Positions 1 to 10,400 of a DNA stretch of 50,000 bases are shown in pieces; positions within the stretch are counted from its first letter, which is position 1, and each line of letters starts with the position of its first letter. The position numbers were made by a program, and so were the translations under genes. This stretch comes from Prorocentrum cordatum. Taxonomy: Eukaryota; Sar; Dinophyceae; Prorocentrales; Prorocentraceae. Location: contig CAUYUJ010014616.1 in the NCBI GenBank assembly GCA_963575745.1, positions 663,597-713,596 of the forward strand, written 5' to 3'. The notes under the pieces are model-generated. The model did no database searches. It was not told the origin of the DNA and saw only the letters and a program-made list of their open reading frames with translations.

Positions 1-316
1 CATATGGCCGCATCAAAATCTACGCGGCGTGGCCAAAACACATGGCACATCCCATGGGCGCAGCTTACGACCGCGCAGGAAATTCTGCGCCACGTGGCCA
101 CCTCTCTCCATCCATCGCCTAGTTCTCATCCTCTACTCTTCCTTTTCATCCTAGCCCTCCTTTTCTCCTGCTGCCTCAGCCCCCCTCCCCTCCCCATTCT
201 CTCCTCGTTATTATCCTCATCCTCGTTGTACCCATCGTCTTCCTCTTGCTCCTGCTTCCCCTTCTTGCTGCTATTACTCCCCCCTCCCCCCACCTCCACC
301 CCCCGTCCGCACGCAG
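1..316. other. Non-coding, pyrimidine-rich flank (probable intron end)
   Basis: I see no gene here. From about 100 to 300 the plus strand becomes strongly C/T-rich with CTC runs. It ends in a CAG directly before the candidate exon at 317, as expected for the 3' end of an intron. Confidence 0.4.
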
Positions 317-428
317 GTGTCTCTACCACCACGGGGACACCATGCTCGGTTTCTTCGTGGTGCTGTCTGGGCGCCTCGTTGTCCTGGAGGAAGAAGAGGG
401 GCTGCCCCCAGGAGAGCCCCGGCACGAG
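317..428 (+). CDS. Candidate exon: cyclic-nucleotide-binding domain fragment
   Basis: The frame with codons from 318 reads Cys-Leu-Tyr-His-His-Gly-Asp, then Gly-Phe-Phe-Val-Val-Leu-Ser-Gly-Arg-Leu-Val-Val-Leu-Glu. This is the typical early beta-strand pattern of a cNMP-binding (cap-family) domain: G-D, a short gap, F-x-V-L-S-G. The phosphate-binding cassette (G-E-x-A-L) should follow and is not in this piece, so the domain is partial and must continue in other exons. An AG precedes 317. The 3' border is uncertain: GAG followed by GA occurs at 389 and 428, and a GAT microsatellite begins right after the second. I see no start codon or neighbouring domain exon. It may belong to the large plus-strand gene downstream or to another gene. 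The match could be chance, but the motif spacing is good. Confidence 0.42.
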
Positions 429-557
429 GAAGATGATGATGCTGATGGTGTTGTTGATGATGAGGAGGATGAGGAGGAGTTGCTTTCAACAGGCGAAGAA
501 GGAGTGCGACGATACGGGTGTTGATTGCGATGGGATGGAATGCGCTTGATGACGACA

Positions 558-635
<78 letters not shown>

Positions 636-672
636 ATGATGATGATGATGATGATGATGATGCTGATGATGA

Positions 673-706
<34 letters not shown>

Positions 707-1190
707 GGTGGTAGGGATGATGATGATGAAGCTGATGACGCTGATGATGATGACAACGATGATCGTGATCATGACGATGACAATCACGATGACGATGATG
801 AGAATGAGGATGCGGATGAGAATGAGGATGAGGAGGAGGAGGATGAGGATGATGAGATTGAGGATGAGGATGATGATGCTGATGCTGATGATGAGGAGGA
901 TGAGGATGATGGTCATGATGGTCTGCTGATGCTGATGATGGTGGTGATGATGGTGATGATGATGGTGATGATGATGACGACGATGCTGATGCTGGTTATG
1001 ATTATAATGATGGTGATGCTGATGATGATGCTGATGATGATGCTGATGATGAGTAGGATGATGCTGATAATACTGATAATTATAATGATGGTGATGGTGA
1101 TGGTAGTGGTGGTGATGCTGCTGCTGCTGATGATGATGATGATGGTGGTGGTGGTGATGATGATGGTGGTGATGGTGAGGAGGAGGAGGG
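429..1190. repeat. GAT/GAG/GGT compound microsatellite
   Basis: There is an almost pure (GAT)n run from about 557 to 655, followed by interrupted GAT, GGT, GAG and CTGATG units to about 1190. The long Asp-, Met-, His- and Ile-rich open frames across it come from the repeat and should not be read as genes. Confidence 0.93.
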
Positions 1191-1691
1191 TGGCCACACG
1201 ATGACATGCAGGAAGAGACACAGGGGGAAGGGGAAGGCCGCCAGGAGTGCTCACCGCTTCTCCCCTTTTTCCCTTGACGGTCGGTCGCTCAAGGCCTGCC
1301 TTGCAATGCCACGCCCTCCTCTTCCTCATCACTATCGACCATTTGTAATAATCAGGCCCTTCCTGGACCAAGCCCCAGCGCAAGATGCATCTCTCGCGCC
1401 ACGTACCGCTTCCGCCGCCACATGGGAAAGACCCCAGAGGCGGGCGGCGCCTCCGATTCGCACGCTCCAGCGCACAAGCGCACAAGCGAGGAGCAAAACC
1501 ATCTAATCTTGCACTGGGGACCTCACCAGCACGGATGAGGTCGGCCGTCCTGAAAGGTTGCACTAACGGGTACCAGACCTTCTTGACTTGAAAGCGCGAT
1601 GGAGCTTGCGCAAGATTGACCAGGACCCGCGCTCCCCATGAGGCAGTAGGTGGCGGTCATGTGCAGGATGCGCTGAGACGGGCCGAGACTT
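1191..1691. other. No gene recognised
   Basis: This is GC-rich unique sequence downstream (on the minus strand) of an RNase H relic. It may be the decayed end of that retroelement, but I found no conserved motif. Confidence 0.3.
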
Positions 1692-2564
1692 TCACCCCCC
1701 CATCCCACACACCGCGCACACCACACACCACACCCCACTCCCCAATTGGAAAGGACGGATGACATGCTGCACGCCTCCAGCCTGCGCGTCACGAGCGACA
1801 GCGAGATCGGCCCTCTCGAGCGATCGCTGTATGGCAGTGGGCGGAGGGGGTAGCACTTGCAACACAGGAGCGTGAGATTTCGCACTGCGCTGCTTAGAAG
1901 AGGCATGGACACAGTCATAATCAGTGAGGACAGGGCCGATCTGGGCCACCCATGTGGCCATCTTCAACAATACACGCTCCTTGGCAATCCTGGCCCGGCG
2001 GAGCTCGTGAGGGATGCGAGCACGCTGAGCCATCCACTGGGCCCAGTCGTCGGCCTCATCGTTACCAGCCGTTTCCAAATCAGACAAAAACAAGCCTTGT
2101 CTGCACTCTGCTTTGGCTGCAAGGTCTTTGACCTTGCGCACAACAACATTGTCACTTCCTCCCCAGTCATCGATCTTCTCCCAGACCTGGCACCCGAGCT
2201 CGGCCCAGATGGAACGAGAGGGGCAACACCATCGCTTGCCGCGACGATGCAGCCAGTCGAAGACAAAATAGGAACATGAGTAGAACATGGAACCAGGCAC
2301 AGCATGCTGCAGCCCGCGCGAAAAAGCGAACAACTCAGCCTTGTCAACGTCAGCACAAACGTCGTCCAGACATCCGACGAGCACCGACAAGACACGGAAA
2401 GGACAGCTAGGCTGAATGGTAAGGACCGCCCACGCAACGGCCTGCACATGAGCGGGAAGGTGTTGGTCGTACCAGCTACCGTCCAAGAAAATGTGTCCTG
2501 AGAGTGCTTTGGGTCCTCCTCCGAACCACTGCTCGGGGATAGCAACGGAAGGAGGGATAATCAT
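1692..2564 (-). pseudogene. RNase H domain fragment of a retroelement
   Basis: Read on the minus strand from the Met at 2564, the frame has the order of an RNase H fold. It starts with a His-Ile-Phe-Leu-Asp-Gly-Ser strand (first acidic residue, about residue 28). Next comes Asp-Lys-Ala-Glu-Leu-Phe-Ala-Phe (Glu about 77), then Val-Phe-Asp-Trp-Leu (Asp about 103), then Gly-Asn-Asp-Glu-Ala-Asp-Asp-Trp-Ala, the usual G-N-x-x-A-D helix. Between them lie a Trp-Ala-Glu-Leu helix and a Val-Arg-Lys-Val-Lys strand that fit the family. RNase H removes the RNA strand of the RNA/DNA hybrid during retroelement copying. No polymerase domain lies upstream on the same strand, so this is a detached fragment. 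The frame is open through the domain, which suggests modest age. The low-complexity frame above 2564 is probably not part of it. Confidence 0.68.
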
Positions 2565-3089
2565 GCTCCTCCTCCTCCTCCTCCTCATCCTTCCCCTCCT
2601 CCTCCGCATCCCGCTTCTTGTTTTCCTCCTCGCACTCCGCCCCTCAGGCCCATGACTCCCCCCCCAGGTCCTGAGCCGCCCCAGCCCTGGGAGAGAGAGG
2701 ACTGCGCAGCACGGGGGCTCCTCGCGGGGAGAAGAACGGACAGATCCTGCTGCCCCTGTTCTCTTCATCCTCCCTCCCCTCCCCCTCCCCCGTGCCCCTC
2801 CGTCCGCGCCGCCTCTCCACCCCTCTCCCCTCCCTGGACGGGGGAGCAGAGTCCGAGCAGGCTCAGGCGTAGGCTCCCTCCCCTCACAAATGCAGAGAGA
2901 CGCACAGCAAAGCCGCATAGTAAGGATGGGCAACTTTCCACAGCTACCCCTGCATCCGTGCCCCTTCTTCTTCCCATCCTTGGCGGCAACTTTCGCAGGC
3001 CAGCCCCGCTCGGAAACGCCTGTATGGCCCTCCAAGGCCCTTGCACCCTTACCGCGCATCCCGCTTATGAGACTTGACTGTGCTCCCAG
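2565..3089. other. Pyrimidine-rich region, no gene
   Basis: CTC runs lie at 2562-2645 and 2765-2850, and the rest is GC-rich. A short open stretch after the AG at 3088-3089 (3090-3175) reads as Pro/Gly/Ala-rich protein, but I could not place it in phase with any neighbour. Confidence 0.35.
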
Positions 3090-3190
3090 GTCCCTGGCCA
3101 TGTGGCCGTGTTCACGCCACCCTCGGGGCCCCCGCCCCCCGGCGCCGCCGAGGAGATGCCGGCCGGTGGCGCGTGAGCAACATCATCCAG

Positions 3191-3281
3191 GCCCCCGCTC
3201 GGGAGCGGGCTCCGCCGGCGCAGGTCCTTGTCTGTGGTGGGCTCTGGAAGGATGCCCAGCCCGCTGCGCTTCGTCGATGGG
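3191..3281 (+). CDS. Candidate short exon of a plus-strand gene
   Basis: An AG precedes 3191, and another precedes 3224 (alternative start). The frame then reads Ser-Leu-Ser-Val-Val-Gly-Ser-Gly-Arg-Met-Pro-Ser-Pro-Leu-Arg-Phe-Val-Asp-Gly. It ends at a GT (3282-3283) that is also the first base pair of a GAT microsatellite. The end phase (0) agrees with the candidate exon at 5831. The evidence is only composition, frame and borders, and no domain is recognisable. If real, it would be the most upstream piece I can attach to the large gene ending at 47.5 kb. Confidence 0.3.
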
Positions 3282-3282
3282 G

Positions 3283-3314
<32 letters not shown>

Positions 3315-3339
3315 CTGATGCTGATGCTGATGCTGATGC

Positions 3340-3392
<53 letters not shown>

Positions 3393-3481
3393 GTGCTGAT
3401 GCTGATAATTACAGGTGATGATGCTGATGCTGGTGCTGATGATGATGCTGATGCTGATGCTGAGCCGCTGATGATGATGGA

Positions 3482-3518
<37 letters not shown>

Positions 3519-3560
3519 ATGATGATGATGATGGTAATGATGATGATGATACTGATACAT

Positions 3561-3638
<78 letters not shown>

Positions 3639-3692
3639 CTGATGTGCTGGCTGCTGATGCTGATGCTGATGCTGCTGATGCTGTGCTGCTGC

Positions 3693-3726
<34 letters not shown>

Positions 3727-3775
3727 AGTGGCGATGATAATGATAATGATGCTGATGCTGCTGCTGATGATGATG
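3282..3775. repeat. (GAT/CTGATG)n microsatellite
   Basis: Long GAT runs (3282-3320, 3340-3392, 3483-3520, 3560-3640) alternate with CTGATG units. The repeat begins directly at the candidate exon border at 3281. Confidence 0.93.
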
Positions 3776-3920
3776 AGGAGGAGGAGGAGGAGGAGGAGGA
3801 GGGAGGAGGAGGAGGAGGCGGTGGAGAAGGAGGAGGACGAGGAGGAGCTGGGGGAGGAGGAGGAGTAGGAAACGGATGAGGAGGAGGAGGAGGATGAGGA
3901 GGAGGAGGAGGAGGAGGAAG
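3776..3920. repeat. (GAG)n microsatellite
   Basis: A purine-rich run of GAG units with a few interruptions, continuing directly from the GAT array. The stretch from 3921 to 4136 holds no gene I recognise. Confidence 0.9.
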
Positions 3921-4157
3921 GGGACGTGGACTACGAGCGCGCTCTGAGACGAATCGCCCCGCAGCCCAGCAGCGCTCCGCCTTTTTTATGTTCCTCCCTG
4001 TTTGTGCGTGGCCCACATCTAGTATCGACTTTCGTTTTTGTTATGGCCAGGCCGATGTAGTGCATTGCGAGACGCATTCGGACAGCGCACAGGGTAGCCA
4101 GGAAATGAATCATATTCCTCCTCAACCTCATCCTCCTCCGTTCTCTGCTTCCTCATC

Positions 4158-4221
4158 CCACATCCTCCTCCTCCTCCTTCTTCTCCTCCTCCTCCTCGTC
4201 CTCCTCCTCCTCCTCCTGATG
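4158..4221. repeat. (CTC)n microsatellite
   Basis: A CTC/CTT run just upstream of the reverse-transcriptase fragment. Confidence 0.88.
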
Positions 4222-4241
4222 CACATGGCGATCGTGCTGCC

Positions 4242-4924
4242 ATGGTGCGGGCCAGTGCCCTGTGCGACCCAACCTCGATGAAGCGCACGACCAGCCCGAG
4301 CCCTCAGCAAGCATACCGTCAAGCTCTCACCAGCCATTTCTTCCCCGACGAGTTCGAGATCACGATCCGCAAGAGACAGCTGGATGGGTGACGAGTTTCT
4401 TGTTCCTCCTGACCTTCGCCGTCGTTGCCAAATAGCGCGAGGGGTGTTCCTGGCCATGCCACCATCTCGTGTTTGGCCTGAGCTGAAGACGTACGCTGGT
4501 GGGTGGTCCACGTCTTTTCTCATGCACGTGGTGCCCGAGCAGAAGCCCTGCCGCTTCAACTGCATCAACGGGGACAACTCCATCCTGCACTACATGCGGT
4601 GCCGCGCCCTCTGGCATCTTGTTGCGCTTCCGTGTGGGCAGCCTCATGATGACCCACTGGTACGCGTCTGTCTGGGCGCCGCACATCAGCAGCGAGGCGA
4701 GAACCTCACGGCTGGACATCCTGACGCGCGTGTCCGTGATGTCCAGGCTCTGCCACCACATCAAGAACACCAGCCACGACACCTACGTTGCCCACGTCAC
4801 CGCTCTTCGAGCGATTCGCGGTGCCCTGAGGCTGCGTCCCAGTCTCTCAAGGCGACATTCGCTCCTCCTCCCGATGCTCACCAGCTGTACAGTGTGTTTC
4901 GTCACCAGTCAGGGTCGGGCCTAG
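4242..4924 (+). pseudogene. Reverse transcriptase C-terminal (post-thumb) fragment, frameshifted
   Basis: This piece resembles the conserved region after the thumb in dinoflagellate non-LTR polyproteins. It carries an Ala-Tyr-Arg-Gln-Ala-Leu helix, a Trp-Ser-Thr-Ser-Phe-Leu-Met-His stretch, then a Cys-Arg-Phe-Asn-Cys pair followed by Leu-His-Tyr-Met-Arg-Cys-Arg-Ala-Leu-Trp. That last stretch is a likely metal-binding C-x3-C...H-Y-x2-C motif. The reading moves from one frame (Met at 4242, stop at 4389) to a second (about 4384-4610) and then to a third (to about 4924). At least two frameshifts have therefore accumulated. The polymerase motifs and an RNase H are absent on this strand. It is a dead fragment, and lies opposite in direction to the RNase H piece at 1692-2564. 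Confidence 0.6.
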
Positions 4925-5034
4925 AGCACGTGCTGCGCTGTCTTCAAATAGCAGGTGAGCGTCTGTCGTCGGTCTTCAGCTTGGGACGCTGTCCAGTGGG
5001 CGACGCTCGCTCGCTCGTCCCCGGCCTCCTCCTG

Positions 5035-5235
5035 GTGCTACTCCTCCTCCATCTCCACCCCCTCCTGCTCCTGCTTCTCATCCTCCTCCTCCCCCTCCTC
5101 CTCCTCCTCCTCCTCCTCCACCTCCTCCTCCTCCTTCTCCTCCTCCTCCTCCTCCCTCTCCTCCTCCTCCTCCTCCTCCTCCTCCTCCTCCTCGTCCTCG
5201 TCCTCCTCCTCCTCCTCCTCCTCCTTGGTCTCCTC
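5035..5235. repeat. (CTC)n microsatellite
   Basis: About 200 bp of CTC units with occasional CTG, CCC and CGT interruptions. Confidence 0.93.
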
Positions 5236-5357
5236 GTTCCCCTGCCCTGGAGGGCGGCCCCCAGTCAAAATGTGGCTCTCGCCAAGGCGCCGCACACTTT
5301 CGTTTGACACATCACAATCGTTCCAGGGATTCTTGTGACTGACGCCCCAGACATGGC

Positions 5358-5515
5358 ATTCTGGCACGATTCAGGACTGTCAGGGCGCAGTAGTCGTGTT
5401 GATCTGCTGTGTTGAAGTCCCAGGAGTGGTGTTCTGACAAGGCTCAGGATCGTCAGGACGCACCAGTAGAGTTGATTCGCGGCGTTGAAGTGCAGGGAAT
5501 AATGGTGTTTTGGCA
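5358..5515. repeat. Imperfect tandem repeat, 73-76 bp, about two copies
   Basis: The unit begins with TTCTGgCA, continues through CAGGAcygTCAGG and GTTGAtctGC, and ends near GTTGAAGTcC. It restarts near 5359, 5432 and 5508. No coding signal was seen between 5236 and 5650. Confidence 0.5.
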
Positions 5516-5654
5516 CGGTTGGGGGTTTTCGCACGGTTGTCTTCCAACGGGGCTTTGTCCGCAACGGAGTTAAAATTTTGTAGGGACCTGTGAAGAGGGA
5601 ATTCTGAGGGAGGGTTGATTGCAACATCGTTGATGGGTCTTGGGATTACACTGG

Positions 5655-5786
5655 TCCTCCTCCTCTTCGGTCTCCTCCTCGTCCCCCTGCCTTGCCTCGT
5701 CCTCCTCGGCTTCCTCCTCATCGTCCTCCTCGGCCTCCTCCTCGCCCTCCTCGGCTAGGCCTCCTCCTCGTCCTCCTCCCCCTGCC
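5655..5786. repeat. CTC-rich tract, possible polypyrimidine tract
   Basis: CTC/CTCGGC units end about 45 bp before the candidate exon at 5831. Their position would let them serve as the intron's polypyrimidine tract. Confidence 0.75.
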
Positions 5787-5830
5787 CAGCCCCGCTGTCC
5801 CCAAACGACCGGGGCCCGTCGCCGCGCCAG

Positions 5831-5911
5831 CGCGGACGCATCTGCGGCGAGCTCGACTGTTTGCACGACACGCCCTACTCGCAGACGGTGTGGGCGTCGC
5901 GCGACACCGAG
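5831..5911 (+). CDS. Candidate exon of the large plus-strand gene
   Basis: These 27 codons read as ordinary globular protein: Arg-Ile-Cys-Gly-Glu-Leu-Asp-Cys-Leu-His-Asp, then Tyr-Ser-Gln-Thr-Val-Trp-Ala-Ser-Arg-Asp. The other frames are Arg/Ala-rich. The 3' border is GAG followed by GC, the GC-type donor seen at most other exons of this gene, in phase 0. The 5' border is less sure: the AG at 5829-5830 is followed by C instead of the usual G, and the same frame stays open back to an AG at 5788-5789. The next in-phase segment is 17789-17860. Donor and acceptor of that roughly 11.9 kb intron share GAGGC. The function of the segment is not known. Confidence 0.45.
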
Positions 5912-7410
5912 GCTCGCCCTCGGCTCTCCTGGTGGCCTTCTCGGGGCCTCCGGGGAGGCATCTTCCACAACGTTTTGGCGCCTGGATCAAGAAAGGAAAT
6001 GCAGAAATGAAGAACTGAAGCATCAATGGCAACACAAAACTATTGTTGGCTTTTGTGTGAGTTTGAGTCCCCCGGGGGGCCGTTTACCCGTACCCGTGGG
6101 CCCGCAACAAACCAGCCCATGAAAGGGCATCCGTGCGAATTTCGGGGTCGAGAGGAGGTCGGGGTCAAAAGCTCCAGAGCCCCACGTGCTGCAAGCAGGC
6201 AAGGCTCGCGATCGGATGTCTGGTTTGGCGCATATCCCGGGACCTGTGAGCCCTCTTTCGTCGTCTTGGAGCTGTCTGGTGGGGTCTTGGTAGTTCCCGC
6301 GCCCCAGGCGCCAGGGCCCTGTTGATCCCGCCTCCTCCCAACCTTCATCTCTTACTCCCCATCATTCGCCTCCTCTGTCCTCTTCCTCATCCCCCTCCTT
6401 GTGCTAGTCGTGCCTCGTTTTCTTCATCCACCATCCCTGTTTCTCCTCGTCCCCGTGCTTCCGGTTGCCAGGCGCCACGGCCCTCCTCTTCCGCATGTTC
6501 CTCACCCTCCTTCCTTCGGAAAGGGGATGCTGTTTTGCCGCTGCGCTGCTCTGCCACGACCCTTCGCAGCCCTGTCGGCCTCTTGGGCCGAGCAGCCGTC
6601 GAGCACGACACTGAATCGGAAACGCTGGCAGCAGTGCAGACACCAGCACGCCGACACGTCAAGGTACACGGCCCCGCGGCACGAGACCGAGAGACTGGTG
6701 CCGAATGCCGACTTCGGCGCAACGACGGATCACGTTCTTGGCCTCAGCGTCCAGCCAAACCGTAATTATTTCACTTTGGGGGCCTTTCCCGACTGCTCAG
6801 GGCCCCTTTTCGGAAGGGGAGGAGGGCGAGGAGCAGCAGGAGGGAGGGTGCAGAGGGGGAGCCGGAGGGAGGGGAAATGCTTCCCAACCGAGGAGCATGA
6901 AGAGGGAAGATCAGGAGGAGCTGCAAAGCCCCCCCCCCCCCCTCCCCGATCCCCCCCTCCTGAAAACGATCGCTCCAGTCGGGAGATCGACCGGCTGCGG
7001 AGGCGGTCGGCCGTCGTCGGCCGTGAGCTGCCTCTGGTGCTGGCACGAGCGCACGAGCGTCCCCCTGCCGTCACGCTCAGCTCCGCAGCCGTCCTTCGTG
7101 GCACCCGCAGTTTGCCAGTCAGGGCGTTCCATAGAGCCCCACGTCGCCGAGGCATCGTAGACGACGGTCGACCGGTCGGCCTCTTTCGGCGTCGGCGGAA
7201 GCTGGCGGAGGGACCGCGAAGCCTCGACGGCTCAAAGGATCCGTTTGCCTCCGAAGGGGAGGGGGGTCGCAAGTCCCCCCCTGGCTGCGACCCGCGCGAG
7301 TGCCCTGCCAGACCCGCCATGAGCGATGCCTGTGGCGCGGCGGGGCGCTGCTAGTTGCTTCGACGCCAGCGAGGTGAGCGTTCGGAGGCTGCCCGACCTC
7401 CGAGGACAGC
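5912..7410. other. Intron-like region, no gene recognised
   Basis: GC-rich sequence with a C-run near 6929-6950. Several frames stay open on both strands (for example plus 6401-7354, minus 6766-7320), but their products are Arg/Pro/Ser-rich without motifs. Part of 7000-7410 may be the 5' leader of the retroelement that follows. Confidence 0.35.
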
Positions 7411-10400
7411 GTGCAGGAGTCTCACGACGACCAGAGCAGGCTGGAACCAGGGCCTATGGGTGGCAAACGGGCCTGGAGACGTGCGATGAGGCTCGCGGTG
7501 GTGACAGGCAGCAGTTGGTACCGAGGCCAGTTGCTGACGCGCCCCATGGTTGCCTACTATTCTAAGCAAGACGTGACGTCCTTCCAGAGGGTCACCGACG
7601 TTTCCTCGAGCTCGCCGCGACCCCCCAGACCACGACGACCGCGACCTACCCACCTCATGAAAGTCTGGAGCTACAACACAGAATCACTTATATACATAGA
7701 CCGCCTGGGAGAACTATTACGACACGCCCGTGAACAACAAATCGCTATCGTTTGCTTTCAGAGTACTCTCATGGGAGCTACCACATCTTGGACCAGCGCG
7801 GGCTTTCGTGTCTACCCAACCCCGAGAACCTCCTCCCGAGCGAAGGACGGCTGCTTGACGGCGCTCAACTTGCACTTCTTTGACCCGCTGGAGGTCCGCT
7901 GCGTCCATGAATGGATCCCAGGCCGACTTTTGGGACTCCGCGTTCGACGAACAGGTGCCCGTGAGAGAGACCTCTACATTCTGAACGGCTACGCGCCGAC
8001 CAACACGGCGAACCATCACGTGGCGGCCGCCGACCGAGCCCGAGTGCAAGCTGAGCATAGACAAGCGCAGGACGGGTTCTGGCAGGCTTGCGACGACACC
8101 ATCCGACGAGTGCCACAGAGACCTTCCTTGATTTGGTGTCTCGATGCTAATGGTACGGTGGCGCCAGACCTTCCTAACGTCGGCCATGCAGGAGTCGATC
8201 GCCAACCGAGAACCACGAACACGAACGGCAGCCACTTTCTTTCTATTCTTCAGAACAACGGTTTGACAGCTTTGAATACTCATGGCAGCCGCAAGAAGAA
8301 TGCAGGGACCTGGCTTCACACTGACGGCAATACTTGGAACCAGATAGACTACATCTGCACAAGACTGCAAGGAGGCTACGGACATGGAGCTCGCGTCCTG
8401 CACTCTTTGCCTGTCAGCATGGGCGGATTTCGTGACCACCGCCCTCTCGAAGCCACGATCTCTGCCCGATTTCGATGTCAGCGGCTCCGCCAGGACTCAC
8501 CTGTTCGATGGAACCGAGAACTTCTGCTTCATGATCTCAAACTTCTCCAACACTCTGATGAGGTACCAGCCCGTGTACAAGACTTTCGCAGCAGACTTTG
8601 CCACGAGCTTCGAGTTCGTGCCATTTCTGGACACTGGCAGCAAGAGTGTGGTACCCACCAACGATACACCACGACATCTAGCTACTACAACTCCGTGGAA
8701 GGAGCAGTCGTGGACGCAGCCTACCCTCTTTATGTTAATTCACCGAAGGCGACTCCTCAGAAGAACCTCACTGACGCGACTTTGGCTTTGGTCCGACACA
8801 AGCAGTACTTTCAGAGAATGTTGCCCAATGTCATTGATCATAGCTCGTGGCTCTACAAATCCATTTTGTCGCAATTCCGATGGGCGGCCAAGCGAGCAAA
8901 GCAAGCAGTGCGTGCGGAGAGGCGGCAACACATTGCGGCCCTGGTGGCCGATGCAGAGCGTGCCGATGCCGTTCATGACATCCGACGTTGCTACTCGATA
9001 GTCAAGCGCCTTGCGCCCAAGCCCCGCATGCCCATGCTGACCGTCCGCAACCCAGCCACAGGCTACCCGTGCTTCGACGATGTCGAGGACCAGCAGGTCC
9101 GCACCGATGCCCTCTGCGCCATCTTTGAGGCCACGGAGTTGCCCATGCATGAGGATGGAGGCCCCCAGGACATCCCCGAAGAACCCGACGTGGAGCTCGT
9201 AGGCCAGTACGAAGTTGAGGACATCACCAAGGCCCTCAACAGGCTCCCCAACTTCAAGAGCGCCCCCGTGCTGAAGTGGACGGACCCCTCGAACTCGAAT
9301 GGGCCTCGACCAGATCCCGAAGGTGCCGTAGCTGAACTTTGGAAGCTTGGAGGTGATCTTGTAGGGGGCCCTCTTCTTGGAGTCTTTAGGGCCGCTCAAG
9401 CCTTCCGACGTGTTCCACAACGGTTTAAAAATGGGGAGACGGTTTCATTACGCAAACCTAAAGGGGACGGGAGGAATGCCAAAGATCACTACAGGACGAT
9501 CAACCTTATTGGCCACATCGGAAAGGCTTTCGCTAATGTGGTCATCATGCCCGAGCTGCGGGCAATGTCTGGCCGGCTCTCCGCTACTCAGTTTGGGGCC
9601 CTTCAAGGTCGATCGACTCGAGACGCCATCGCCCTGGTTGACGAGATCGGCCGTCGCTTTCGTGAGAACCCTTATCGCACTAAGACCGACTATCGCATCC
9701 TGATTGCCGCATTGATCGACCTTGAGAAGGCTTTCGACCTCCTGACTCGAAGTCAAGTTTGGGAGGCACTAGATCAGCTGGCGCTCTCCCGTGGTACCCG
9801 CTTAGTCACTGAGGAGCTCTACAATGGGACCTGCTATATCCTCAGAGATGCCCGCACTAACAAACCTTGTAGGCAACTACTTATTCGAAAAGGGGTGAGA
9901 CAAGGTAGTGTAGAGGGGCCAGGGCTGTTCATCGCCATCTATGATCTCATCACCAAAGACATTGGGTCCAAGGCGTTGGAGGAGGGTTTCCAGGGCATCC
10001 AGGTGCAGTACGACCCCCAGTTCCAGGCCTTCAGGAATTCGGTCGGTTTCTCCGCTATCGAGTTGCGGATGCTAGATGCGTCCCAGGTGAAGTTCGTAGA
10101 TGACCTAATCGCGTTGACCGTGGTCGACGACTTAGCGACGGTCTCCGAGTTCCTAGAGTTTCTGCGGATCCACGTTAATGCCAGCGGCTTAACCATGAAT
10201 GTCCCGAAAACCGAGCTGATGGTGAGCGTGGTGGGGAAGGGGTGCAGACGGGTACGGAAGAAAATCAGTGCTAAGCAGACTGGCATTAGCTTGACCCATG
10301 CCGACGGCCAGGCTCGCGCGATCCACCCGACGCCGACTGTAAAGTACCTTGGCTGTTTGCTCTCGGCGACGGGGTCGTCCTCGGCTGAGATCAAGGCTCG

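Noticed and set aside
323-1207. Long open frames rich in Asp, Met, His or Ile on both strands
   Set aside because: They are translations of the GAT/ATC microsatellite. Open frames persist simply because the repeat has no stop in most registers.
3183-4016. 277-codon minus-strand frame of His, Ser and Pro runs
   Set aside because: It covers GAT and GAG arrays only and has no domain.
6401-7354. 317-codon plus-strand frame upstream of the retroelement as a possible first ORF
   Set aside because: It includes a C-run and low-complexity sequence and has no zinc-knuckle or RNA-binding motif. The opposite strand is equally open.
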